A program made the translations under genes and the position numbers. 13,124 nt of DNA, taken from positions 1-13,124 of the forward strand of contig JAQUDY010000016.1 of NCBI GenBank assembly GCA_028685445.1, in the 5' to 3' direction. The first letter of the stretch is position 1. Every line of letters starts with the position of its first letter. Positions 1 through 6,995 of the stretch are shown here, one piece after another. Below the pieces are notes generated by a model. It saw only the letters and a program-made list of their open reading frames with translations. It ran no database searches and had not been told where the DNA came from. Source of the DNA: Bacilli bacterium. Its GTDB lineage: Bacteria > Bacillota_I > Bacilli_A > RF39 > UBA660.

Positions 1-1
1 T

Positions 2-1396
2 AAAGCCACTTTAGATGCGCATGGAGTCTTAAAATTAACATATCGTGCCGATACAACAACAGAATCATACTTGGAAGCTCAAAATAAGATTATTGAGTTT
101 AATACACCATTTGTGTGTAATCAAGTGTCTTCTTATACAGAAGAATGGGGAACACCTGCTTTAAGGTTAATAAATGCAGACGGAACAGTAAATAAAAGTA
201 TAAGTATTTCAGATGTTATAATGAATGTAGAATGTGATAGTGATTTATCTGAACCTGGTACTTATAAAATTGTTTATACGTATAAACTGCCTGATACAGG
301 CGTTAGTAAAGAATTAACGAGAGGTTTAGTAGTATCACCAGATATGGATGATATAGTAAGTTTGACTGCGACAGTAACACCAGCAAAAGTTATAATAAAT
401 AATTCAGTTTCTTTTGTTGTAAAAGCAACAAATCGAATAGGAGAAACTAAAACTTTAAATGCTGGAGACTATACAATTAGTACTACGGCTACTAATGTAG
501 CAGGAAAATTTAATCCAACAATTACTTATAATAAGGAAAATAGTGACAATACTAAACCAACTACTACAACTAGTTATGAAGTCATGGACAATGTTTCAAG
601 TATAATAAGTGGTGATGCGAATTGTAAAAACCAATCTGATAATTCTTGTTGGTATATTGGAAATCAAACGGGCAATTATCTAAGTTACTCTGGAAAGTTG
701 TGGAGAATTTTTAAAAAAGATTCTAGTAACAATATTTCAATTATTTTAAATGATGTAACTGGAGTAACGTACGCTTTTACAGATTTAGTAGATAGTTATA
801 ATTGTAGACCTACAGCTTGCTGTAATTCAAGCCAATCATTAAGTGGGAGAACATCTAGTTATTTATTAACGCAAAATCCTAACGGATTAAATACTTATTT
901 AACTAGTACATTTTTAAATAGTTTAACTAACCATAGTACTTATCTTAATAATACAACATTTGATATTTCTGGCTACGGAAGTTCATCATCAGCTAGTATA
1001 ACTCAAAAAGTCGGATTATTATCATATGCTGAATATAATAAGATATCTAATTGTTCAACATTTACTTGTGGAGCTAGTTATTTAAAAACAAATAGTAACT
1101 GGGGTCTAGGAACATTTTATAGAACTAACGTGCAATACTCATCAACGTATAATTTAGCAGCAGGAAGCTATAACCGTTATGTAGCGCCTAGATATAATGA
1201 ATCTTTATATGTAAATTCTAGTGGTAATATATTACAAGCAGCTGGTTCATTTACATTAAAAGTATCAACAAGTGGTAGAACTATTACTTCAAACCAAGGA
1301 ACAAAACTAGGAGTTAAACCAGTTGTAGTATTAAAATCAGGAACTAAAATAACTGGCGGTACTGGAACAGCTTCTAATCCATATAGGGTAGGATAG
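2..1396 (+). CDS. Ig-like repeat surface protein, 3' part only
   Basis: The frame is open from the first full codon (position 2), so the gene starts upstream of the window; the TTG at 71 is internal, not a start. About 464 residues are visible. Positions 71-350 encode an Ig-like fold with the PGTYKIVYTY pattern typical of bacterial Ig-like repeats (DUF5011/Big type). A second beta-rich segment follows at about 355-540, then a Thr/Ser/Asn-rich linker. The rest (about 600-1393) is a Cys-containing domain with the landmarks SGKLWRIFK, KVGLLSYAEYNK and GVKPVVVLKSG, ending in GTASNPYRVG. That architecture recurs, from memory, in cell-surface proteins of uncultured Bacilli. There is no sortase motif or C-terminal membrane helix, so any anchor lies elsewhere. 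Cell-surface or secreted location is inferred. The stop is TAG, and the next gene follows after 9 nt in the same frame. The function is unknown; it could be an adhesin. Confidence 0.8.
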   Translation, partial: KATLDAHGVLKLTYRADTTTESYLEAQNKIIEFNTPFVCNQVSSYTEEWGTPALRLINADGTVNKSISISDVIMNVECDSDLSEPGTYKIVYTYKLPDTGVSKELTRGLVVSPDMDDIVSLTATVTPAKVIINNSVSFVVKATNRIGETKTLNAGDYTISTTATNVAGKFNPTITYNKENSDNTKPTTTTSYEVMDNVSSIISGDANCKNQSDNSCWYIGNQTGNYLSYSGKLWRIFKKDSSNNISIILNDVTGVTYAFTDLVDSYNCRPTACCNSSQSLSGRTSSYLLTQNPNGLNTYLTSTFLNSLTNHSTYLNNTTFDISGYGSSSSASITQKVGLLSYAEYNKISNCSTFTCGASYLKTNSNWGLGTFYRTNVQYSSTYNLAAGSYNRYVAPRYNESLYVNSSGNILQAAGSFTLKVSTSGRTITSNQGTKLGVKPVVVLKSGTKITGGTGTASNPYRVG

Positions 1397-1405
1397 GTGA
1401 TGAAA

Positions 1406-3256
1406 ATGAATAAAAAGAGTGTAATATCATTAATTATTTTAGTTCTTTTAGTTATCGCAGGAGTGATCTTTTATATTACTAAAGGAAATGATATTCTAAA
1501 AAAAGAAAAATTATATAACTTTGAAGAGTTTAACTTATTAACTAATAAAGTAAATTTAATTGCTGACCAAGATAATGTAGATGAAGAATTTTTTGAGAAG
1601 ATTGATAAAGGTGAGTACACTTTATCTGACCCATTAATAATTCATAATCCATATAATATTTCTCCTTTAACAGCAATAGTAGGTTTTAAAACCTCAGAAA
1701 AAGTAACTATTAAAGTAACTATTAAAGGAAAAGATGGAGGTAAAGATTTAGCATATAATACAAAAGAAGCGACATCACATTATATTCCTATTTATGGATT
1801 ATATTTAGATTACGTTAATGAAATTATTTTAGAAGCAAGTGATAACACATCAAATACTATAAATATTCCTGTAGAGCAAAATGATGCATCAGCGATAATT
1901 TATTTTCCAGATGTGGAAATACTAAATAATAAATTAGAAGATACTGATGAGGATTTTTATTTTATATCAACTCCAATTGGTAATACAGCCGCAGCGTTTG
2001 ACCAAAAAGGTGAAATCAGATGGTATTTAACTAACCAAATCTACAAACAATTAACAAAATTATCTAATGGACATTTTTTATTATCAAGTTCTGAAGCAAT
2101 GGAAGATCAATCTTTAGGATTTTTAGAAGTTGATCTATTAGGAAAAGTTTATAATTCATATGAATTATCTAAACCTTATTTTCATAATTTTGTAGAATTA
2201 CCAAATGGAAATGTTCTTTATGCAACATCAGATGAAAAAATAATTGAATTAAATTTAGCAAATGGAAATGTAGAAAAGACATATGATATATACGAAATGT
2301 TATCTGAGATAGATTCAAATCATATGAAGAATTCGAAAAATATTTTTGGATATATAAATTCGCTTGATTATGATACTAAAACAAACTCAATTTTAGTCGG
2401 ACTTTTCTATAATAGTACTTTAATAAATATTAATAAAAACGGAAAAATTGAATGGATATTTGCGAATCCAGAATATTATTCATCAAAGTTTACGAAGTAT
2501 TTATTAAAACCAACCAATCCTGATTTTAAATATCCAAAAGGTAATTTTAATGCTAAATTAAACAATACAAATTTAACATTAATAAATAATGGATGGGATT
2601 TAACTGATACATGGTCTTGTGAAAAATCAATTGGTTTAAAATCTAGTGCAAAAGACTATAAACTAAATTTAGATAATAAAATCATAACTGAAGAGTGGAA
2701 TTATGGAGACAATTATTTTAGTTTTACTTTTGGAGATTATTATAATAAAGACTCGGAAAAGACAATTATGTTTGGTAGAGAGTTTAGAGCTTTTCAAGAA
2801 AAAATGAATATTTGTAAACTAAGTGATGAAGGCGACTTTTATTCAACTATTATTACATTAAAAGATAATGAAGAAGTTTTCAAGATGACTGTATCAAACA
2901 CTTATAATTATGTAAGTAAAATGCCTATCTATGATAATGATTATACTTTATCTAAAGTAACAGCAAAAAGTTATACTGCAACACAATTAAGTGATCCTCA
3001 TAAAGAAGAAGATTATCAAAGCAAATATAATGAATCAATTCTTTATACTATACCTTTAGAATTATCAGGTAATAAATTATCTATTATGTATAATGAAGAA
3101 AATTATAAAGTAGTCTTACTTGATGAGTATGGCAAAGCTTATATATACGATGCAAAAGATAATGCTGTTACTCTTAAAAAAGAAATTGGTAATGCTTTAA
3201 TTTTATTAGAGCATGATGGTAACATATATAACACAGGTTATTATATAAATATTTAA
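1406..3256 (+). CDS. membrane-anchored aryl-sulfotransferase-like protein, probable pseudoenzyme
   Basis: I chose ATG 1406 because AGGTGA at 1395-1400 lies 5 nt upstream; the in-frame GTG 1397 and ATG 1400 overlap that Shine-Dalgarno sequence. The 616-residue product has one N-terminal membrane segment (about 5-25) and then an extracytoplasmic body. Residues about 74-110 (DPLIIHNPYNISPLTAIVGF) resemble the Arylsulfotran_N domain. A beta-propeller-like region follows, with ELPNGNVL at 264-271 and a recognisable INSLDYDTKTNSI element at 317-329. In the AssT family, which moves sulfate between phenolic compounds through a sulfo-histidine, the catalytic residues are several His and one Arg. Here the HxNS His appears to be Tyr316, the following SRHQ-type Arg motif reads GLFYNS, and the sulfated-His region reads KGNFNAKL. 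This suggests a non-catalytic relative, perhaps a binding or structural protein. The alignment is from memory. It probably shares a transcript with the upstream surface protein. Confidence 0.72.
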   Translation: MNKKSVISLIILVLLVIAGVIFYITKGNDILKKEKLYNFEEFNLLTNKVNLIADQDNVDEEFFEKIDKGEYTLSDPLIIHNPYNISPLTAIVGFKTSEKVTIKVTIKGKDGGKDLAYNTKEATSHYIPIYGLYLDYVNEIILEASDNTSNTINIPVEQNDASAIIYFPDVEILNNKLEDTDEDFYFISTPIGNTAAAFDQKGEIRWYLTNQIYKQLTKLSNGHFLLSSSEAMEDQSLGFLEVDLLGKVYNSYELSKPYFHNFVELPNGNVLYATSDEKIIELNLANGNVEKTYDIYEMLSEIDSNHMKNSKNIFGYINSLDYDTKTNSILVGLFYNSTLININKNGKIEWIFANPEYYSSKFTKYLLKPTNPDFKYPKGNFNAKLNNTNLTLINNGWDLTDTWSCEKSIGLKSSAKDYKLNLDNKIITEEWNYGDNYFSFTFGDYYNKDSEKTIMFGREFRAFQEKMNICKLSDEGDFYSTIITLKDNEEVFKMTVSNTYNYVSKMPIYDNDYTLSKVTAKSYTATQLSDPHKEEDYQSKYNESILYTIPLELSGNKLSIMYNEENYKVVLLDEYGKAYIYDAKDNAVTLKKEIGNALILLEHDGNIYNTGYYINI

Positions 3257-3367
3257 ATGAATAAATCAGACATTTATAGAACAATATTAGCTATATCTGT
3301 AGCCGCTCTTACAATATTGATAGGTTTCTGGCTTGCATATATATTTTATAATATTGTCATGAGTTAA
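3257..3367 (+). CDS. 36-residue single-pass membrane peptide
   Basis: ATG 3257 directly follows the TAA (3254-3256) of the sulfotransferase-like gene, and the frame runs to TAA at 3365-3367. The product starts MNKSDIYRT, has one strongly hydrophobic stretch (about residues 10-34, with LTILIGFWLAYIFY), and ends almost at once, so it is little more than a membrane helix with a short polar N terminus. There is no Shine-Dalgarno sequence, so translation would depend on coupling to the preceding stop. A terminator starts at the stop codon, which fits this being the last cistron of the transcript. I do not recognise a family. It could also be a chance open frame: the evidence is the abutting start, the hydrophobic composition and the terminator position. 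Confidence 0.45.
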   Translation: MNKSDIYRTILAISVAALTILIGFWLAYIFYNIVMS

Positions 3368-3390
3368 AAAAGATTGAAAAATCTTTTTTT
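3367..3390 (+). terminator. intrinsic terminator after the surface-protein transcript
   Basis: A 9-bp stem (3367-3375 with 3380-3388: AAAAAGATT and AATCTTTTT) closes a GAAA tetraloop and runs into a T tract to 3390. It lies directly after the small membrane peptide and before the next promoter. The stem has only one G-C pair, but its shape and position are typical for such an AT-rich genome. Confidence 0.75.
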
Positions 3391-3442
3391 ATTTTAAAAG
3401 AAAATAACAATTAATAGTTAATATATATTTATAGAGCCATAA

Positions 3443-3488
3443 TTAGACATTTTTATCTAAATTAAAATTATATAATTAAATTGGTGAT
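3443..3488 (+). promoter_or_regulatory. promoter and ribosome binding site of the spoIIB-like/mre operon
   Basis: TATAAT at 3471-3476 is a perfect -10 box. The -35 position (about 3448-3453) has no good match. It lies inside a small inverted repeat, TTAGA (3443-3447) and TCTAA (3456-3460), which could be an operator or chance. The Shine-Dalgarno sequence GGTGAT begins at 3483, only 6 nt after the -10 box, so the transcript would begin at or next to it. The ATG follows at 3493. Confidence 0.5.
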
Positions 3489-3492
3489 AAAA

Positions 3493-3939
3493 ATGAAAAG
3501 AATGATCCCTTATTTACTATCGTTAGTAATTGGAACCTTTTTTGGTTATATTCTATTTCAAGAACCAGAATTTAATATAGAAGAAGTTTTTGCTAAGACT
3601 TTAACAGTAAAAGCATTTCAAATAGGAGTTTTTAATAACAAAGAAGGAGCTGAAGAATTTCAAAAGAAATATTTAGACTCAATAATTTATGAAGATGATG
3701 GCGTTTATAGAGTCTTTTACAGTATTCTCACTAAAGATAAAGTAATTTCAAGAATGGAAAAGTATCTGAAAAAAGAAAATATTAATTATTATATCAAAAT
3801 AATAACAATAACCGATTCTCATTTGATTCAAGCAATCGAAGAGTATGAAGAAACCATGCTTAATGGTTCAGATAATGTTTTAAAAAGTATAAATAAGTTA
3901 ATTATGTCTAATTATAACGGAGGTAAAAATGTTAATTAA
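3493..3939 (+). CDS. SPOR-domain membrane protein, SpoIIB-like
   Basis: ATG 3493 is preferred because GGTGAT (3483-3488) sits 4 nt upstream; the in-frame TTG 3481 would overlap it. The 148-residue protein has an N-terminal membrane segment (about 5-22). A SPOR-like domain follows at about 38-105: it begins KAFQIGVFNNKEGAEEF, continues with a YRVFYSILT strand, and ends in a helix and strand. The tail is helical and charged. SPOR domains bind denuded peptidoglycan at division or engulfment septa. In Bacillus, SpoIIB is a SPOR protein just upstream of maf-radC-mre, so position and domain agree. It is shorter than Bacillus SpoIIB, and I would not assert the same sporulation role. It is the first gene of a six-gene overlapping operon and overlaps radC by 11 nt. 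Confidence 0.65.
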   Translation: MKRMIPYLLSLVIGTFFGYILFQEPEFNIEEVFAKTLTVKAFQIGVFNNKEGAEEFQKKYLDSIIYEDDGVYRVFYSILTKDKVISRMEKYLKKENINYYIKIITITDSHLIQAIEEYEETMLNGSDNVLKSINKLIMSNYNGGKNVN

Positions 3940-4612
3940 AGAATTACCTGACTCTGAAAAACCAAGAGAAAGATTGCTTAGATACGGTCCTAGTAATTTA
4001 AGTAATGAAGATTTAATATCTATTATATTAAGAACAGGAACAAAGAATCAAAATGTAAAAGTGCTTAGTAATCTCGTATTATCTAAAGTAAAAAATATAA
4101 ATCAGCTAGATACCTTAACAATTGGAGAATTAATTGAAATTAACGGTTTAGGGAAGATAAAAGCAATAACATTACTAGCTGCTATAGAGTTAGGAAAAAG
4201 AGTTTCAAATAAAGAAATATATACAGGTATTACAATTAATACAACGGAACTAGTACATAAATACTTTTCTAACTTAATAGGTCATTCCTCTCAAGAAGAA
4301 ATATTAGTAATTTTACTTAATCATAAAAAAAGATTAATAAATTATCAAATAATGTATCGCGGAACTATAACTTCTGCAATTGCTTCTCCCAGTGAAATAT
4401 ATAATTATGCAGTAAAAGAAAGAGCTTCTGCCATGATTATTATGCATAATCATCCATCCGGTGATATTACGCCTTCTAATGACGATAAAACTTTTACAAA
4501 TAACTTAATTTCAACTGGAAAAATAATTGGAATACCACTCTTAGATCACATTATAACTAATGGAAAAGAATATTATAGTTTTTTTAATGAGATGATATTA
4601 AATGAAAAATAA
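3929..4612 (+). CDS. radC: RadC family JAMM-domain protein
   Basis: The 227-residue length is normal for RadC/UPF0758. Residues 1-90 are the helical N-terminal part with a helix-hairpin-helix element (INGLGKIKAITLLAAIELG, about 71-89). Residues about 105-225 form the JAMM/MPN-like domain. The metal motif is complete: H173-x-H175-P-S-G, S183 and D186, with candidate catalytic glutamates at E123/E124 (SQEEILVILLN). The family was named for DNA repair, but its biochemical role is unsettled. The Shine-Dalgarno sequence GGAGG (3919-3923) is the strongest in this operon and confirms ATG 3929. The gene overlaps the SPOR gene and mreC by 11 nt each. Its place in the spoIIB-mre cluster is conserved in Bacilli. 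Confidence 0.93.
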   Translation: MLIKELPDSEKPRERLLRYGPSNLSNEDLISIILRTGTKNQNVKVLSNLVLSKVKNINQLDTLTIGELIEINGLGKIKAITLLAAIELGKRVSNKEIYTGITINTTELVHKYFSNLIGHSSQEEILVILLNHKKRLINYQIMYRGTITSAIASPSEIYNYAVKERASAMIIMHNHPSGDITPSNDDKTFTNNLISTGKIIGIPLLDHIITNGKEYYSFFNEMILNEK

Positions 4613-5225
4613 TTATTTATTATATATAGTTTTATTAATAGCAATTATATTTCAAGAAAATATTCTTTATTTAACTACCAATGTAACAAAGCAATTATTC
4701 CAAAAAAATGAGAATATTGAATTAAAATTATTACAAAGCGAAAATAATTATTTGAGTCAAGAATATAATAAACTTTTAGACTTCAAAAATAATATTAATA
4801 TGAACAAGGATTACACGGTCACAAATATTATAAAAACCAGCTATGGGTTTAATAGCTTATTGATTAGTGGGAAAAATTATAATATTGGTGATGAGGTTGT
4901 AAACGAAGAAGGATTAATAGGAGTTATTTCGAAAATCGGAAAAAAAAGTAGTGAATTAGAATATATATTTAATACCAATTTAATAGTAAGAATAGGAACT
5001 GAAACCGGAAAAATTATAAATTCTGATCAGGATAAAAATTTAATTATCTCTGAAATATCTAATTATAATAATATAAAAATAAATGACTTGGTTTATAGTT
5101 TGTATGGAACATATATCGGTAAAATAATAAAAATAAAATATGATATATTAGATAATTATTTAACAGTAAAAACAGTAGCATTAAATGATCTTAATTATGT
5201 AGCAGTTATAAATAGGCAAATATGA
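4602..5225 (+). CDS. mreC: MreC-like rod-shape protein
   Basis: The 207-residue protein has one N-terminal membrane segment (about 5-22) and a short coiled-coil-like region (about 35-60). A beta-rich extracytoplasmic part follows, containing GDEVVNEEGLIGVISKIG (about 96-113). That is the conserved MreC pattern in which a Gly-rich strand precedes a segment about trapped substrate-like loops. It is shorter than typical MreC (often 270 or more residues). MreC scaffolds the elongasome outside the membrane and links MreB/MreD to the transpeptidase and RodA. Its start overlaps the radC stop by 11 nt and its own TGA overlaps the mreD start (ATGA). mreB, normally just upstream, is absent. Identity rests on this domain and on synteny with mreD. 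Confidence 0.78.
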   Translation: MKNNYLLYIVLLIAIIFQENILYLTTNVTKQLFQKNENIELKLLQSENNYLSQEYNKLLDFKNNINMNKDYTVTNIIKTSYGFNSLLISGKNYNIGDEVVNEEGLIGVISKIGKKSSELEYIFNTNLIVRIGTETGKIINSDQDKNLIISEISNYNNIKINDLVYSLYGTYIGKIIKIKYDILDNYLTVKTVALNDLNYVAVINRQI

Positions 5226-5623
5226 TACTGTTAGATTTTTTAATAATTAACACTAGTCATTTATTTGTAGCATCAATTTTGTTTAATACAATTTACTTAA
5301 ATGAAAAACATTTATATTTTATTTTAGTTTTAGATATAGTTCTAAATAACTTTCCATTTATTACTATAATGTTAATTTTATTTTATAAGCTAAGAATAAT
5401 TATTTTTCGTCACTTAAAAGAAACGTTACTAAACTTTCTTTGTCTTCTATTATTTTATTATTTTATATTTGGGGTTATTATATATGGAATTTATAATAAT
5501 ATAGATTACTGTATTTTCAAGTTTTTATTATCAAATCTTTTTTTTAACTTATTAATATACATAATAGGTCTTAAATATTTATTACCTAAATATAATATAA
5601 TAGGTGAGATTGATGATTCCTAA
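5222..5623 (+). CDS. mreD: MreD-like integral membrane protein
   Basis: This 133-residue protein is hydrophobic along almost its whole length, with about four membrane segments (roughly residues 8-25, 28-55, 68-92 and 98-118). MreD is the small multi-spanning elongasome protein that works with MreC, and its sequence is poorly conserved. The call therefore rests mainly on topology and on its place after mreC and before the spoIVF pair. It is slightly shorter than usual MreD (about 160-170). The ATG overlaps the mreC TGA by 4 nt, a classical coupling arrangement, and no strong separate Shine-Dalgarno sequence is needed. No catalytic motif is expected or seen. Confidence 0.65.
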   Translation: MILLDFLIINTSHLFVASILFNTIYLNEKHLYFILVLDIVLNNFPFITIMLILFYKLRIIIFRHLKETLLNFLCLLLFYYFIFGVIIYGIYNNIDYCIFKFLLSNLFFNLLIYIIGLKYLLPKYNIIGEIDDS

Positions 5624-6140
5624 AAATTATATTAAATCTTTGTTTATAAGAATATTAATAAGTATAATTATTTTTTTAACTATTTCTATTTTTATTAATT
5701 ATAACGACAAATGCTTTTTGTTTTTTAAAAAAAATATTTATGATAAAACATTAAACTTTAGTTCTTTTACCAATATATACAACAAGTATTTTGGAGCGAT
5801 ATTACCAGAGGCAGAAGATTTAAAAGTTAATAAAAATGAGTTGATATATAAAGAAGCTAATATATTTCATGATGGCGCTGTATTATCAGGAGTTAGTAGT
5901 GTATCACCATTTAAAAGTGGGATAGTTGTATTTATAGGAGAAAAAGAAAACTATGGGGAGACGATTATAATCCAAGGAATGGATGGAATTGATTATTGGT
6001 ATGGAAACTTATCTGATATTAGTATCAAGCTTTATGATTATATAGAATCAAATACAGTAATTGCAAACGCGAAAGATAATAATCTTTATGTTGTATTTAT
6101 AAAAAAAGGTCAAGTTTTAGATTTTGAAGAATTTATTTAA
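5613..6140 (+). CDS. spoIVFA: SpoIVFA-like protein with degenerate LytM/M23 domain
   Basis: ATG 5613 is chosen because AGGTGA (5602-5607) lies 5 nt upstream; the in-frame GTG 5604 is inside that site. The 175-residue product has an N-terminal membrane segment (about 9-29) and a LytM-like fold at about 98-175. The M23 pattern is recognisable: PFKSGIVVFIG, YGETIIIQGMDG, then YGNLSDISI where active enzymes have YxHLS, and NLYVVFIKKG where active enzymes have LHFE. The zinc-binding histidines are therefore missing and no peptidoglycan hydrolysis is expected. SpoIVFA of Bacillus is likewise a degenerate LytM membrane protein that holds and inhibits the SpoIVFB protease during sporulation. It lies directly upstream of the M50 protease gene, overlapping it by 17 nt. 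It is shorter than the Bacillus protein (about 264 residues). Confidence 0.72.
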   Translation: MIPKNYIKSLFIRILISIIIFLTISIFINYNDKCFLFFKKNIYDKTLNFSSFTNIYNKYFGAILPEAEDLKVNKNELIYKEANIFHDGAVLSGVSSVSPFKSGIVVFIGEKENYGETIIIQGMDGIDYWYGNLSDISIKLYDYIESNTVIANAKDNNLYVVFIKKGQVLDFEEFI

Positions 6141-6861
6141 AATACATCCACTTACATATATTATTTTATTAAGTGTTTTATTAGCAGGATATTTTAATTA
6201 TTTTTTAATATTCAGTACAATTTTAATAATTCATGACCTTGGTCATATTTTATTTTTAAAAATATTTAAATATAATATAAATGATATAACAATATTGCCA
6301 TTTGGTAGCTTGATAAACAGTAATATTAGTTCTAATGATTCAACAAAACATATACTAGTTATAAGTGCATCTGGAGTTATTTTTCAACTGGCTTTATATC
6401 CTGTTTTTTATATTTTAAACATGTATTATATTAATGATGTCAGTTATAATATTTTTTTAAATTATAATAAATTAATATTATTGTTTAATCTCTTACCAAT
6501 TATTCCTTTAGATGGTTCAAAAATTTTGCTTGCATTTTTAGAATCTGTTTTTTGTTATAAAAAGGCTTTAAAGTTATTAAATGTTATAAGCATTTTTATG
6601 TTAATTGCTTTTATTTTTCTAATCACTTTTAAAAGTTTAAATGCCTATTTAATTATATCTTTTTTACTATATAAAACTTTTTATGAAATAACTAATCACA
6701 AATATTTATTTAATGGTTTTTTATTAAATAGGTATTTAAATTTTAGAACATATCCAAAAATAAAATATATTACTAATATCAAAAATATATTTAAAAACAA
6801 ATATAATATTATTAATAATCAAAGAGAAACAAAAGTTTTGGGAAGTTATTTTAATCGTTAA
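6124..6861 (+). CDS. spoIVFB: SpoIVFB-like M50 intramembrane metalloprotease
   Basis: The start is TTG 6124, since the conserved KIHPL segment (residues 6-10) at the N terminus of SpoIVFB leaves no later start. The Shine-Dalgarno match is weak and distant (AAAGG at about 6105-6109), so translation probably depends on coupling with the 17-nt overlapping upstream gene. The 245-residue product has about six membrane segments. The metal site reads HDLGH (37-41) instead of the usual HExxH. The second motif FNLLPIIPLDG gives N122 and D130. In Bacillus, SpoIVFB cuts pro-sigma-K in the mother cell under SpoIVFA control; the neighbouring SpoIVFA-like gene and downstream rplU match that locus. The Glu-to-Asp change may reduce or alter activity. 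It could also be a relative with another substrate. Confidence 0.82.
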   Translation: MKNLFKIHPLTYIILLSVLLAGYFNYFLIFSTILIIHDLGHILFLKIFKYNINDITILPFGSLINSNISSNDSTKHILVISASGVIFQLALYPVFYILNMYYINDVSYNIFLNYNKLILLFNLLPIIPLDGSKILLAFLESVFCYKKALKLLNVISIFMLIAFIFLITFKSLNAYLIISFLLYKTFYEITNHKYLFNGFLLNRYLNFRTYPKIKYITNIKNIFKNKYNIINNQRETKVLGSYFNR

Positions 6862-6864
6862 TTA

Positions 6865-6893
6865 TTGACTTTAAGCTTATAATTTGGTAAGCT
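6865..6893 (+). promoter_or_regulatory. rplU: candidate promoter for rplU-prp-rpmA
   Basis: TTGACT at 6865-6870 is a good -35 box. A 17-nt spacer leads to TAAGCT (6888-6893), a poor -10 that has the T1, A2 and T6 positions plus a TG extension at 6885-6886. A perfect TATAAT at 6878-6883 is too close to this -35 and has no -35 of its own. Which element is used cannot be decided by eye, but transcription of the ribosomal genes should start here, upstream of the leader. Confidence 0.35.
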
Positions 6894-6897
6894 TTTA
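6873..6897 (+). terminator. weak hairpin between spoIVFB and the L21 leader
   Basis: AAGCTTA (6873-6879) and TAAGCTT (6888-6894) form a 7-bp stem around an 8-nt loop, followed by only a short T run. It lies 11 nt after the spoIVFB stop and could be a leaky terminator or attenuator. The same DNA carries the candidate rplU promoter elements, so it might instead be an operator-like inverted repeat. Confidence 0.4.
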
Positions 6898-6917
6898 ATG
6901 TTTGTAATTAATTTATA

Positions 6918-6976
6918 AACCGCACTAAAAAGGTTAAAGTGGAAATCCCACCTTAAAGGCGAGTCTTCAAAAAAAG
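6918..6976 (+). promoter_or_regulatory. rplU: ribosomal protein L21 leader (structured 5' UTR)
   Basis: The stretch has the unusually conserved, GC-richer look of the Firmicutes L21 leader: ACCGCACTAAAAAGG, then CCCACCTTAAAGGCGAG, then TCTTC and an A-rich run before the Shine-Dalgarno sequence. GTGG (6939-6942) pairs with CCAC (6948-6951) around a 5-nt loop, and AAG (6930-6932) pairs with CTT (6952-6954) across an asymmetric bulge. Such leaders are thought to mediate autogenous control of the L21-L27 operon. The assignment is by remembered motif; a covariance-model search would confirm it. Confidence 0.75.
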
Positions 6977-6995
6977 AAAAGGAGGAACTAAATTA

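Noticed and set aside
71..1396. TTG 71 as the start of the first gene
   Set aside because: The same frame is open back to position 2 with Ig-like sequence continuing upstream, and no ribosome site precedes the TTG; the gene is cut by the window edge.
1397..1405. GTG 1397 or ATG 1400 as the start of the sulfotransferase-like gene (and similarly TTG 3481, GTG 5604, GTG 10891, TTG 11243 for other genes)
   Set aside because: These codons overlap the Shine-Dalgarno sequences, each of which is well spaced from a later ATG.
6865..6883. TTGACT (6865) plus TATAAT (6878) as one promoter
   Set aside because: The spacer is only 7 nt, far too short for sigma-A; the boxes cannot be used together.
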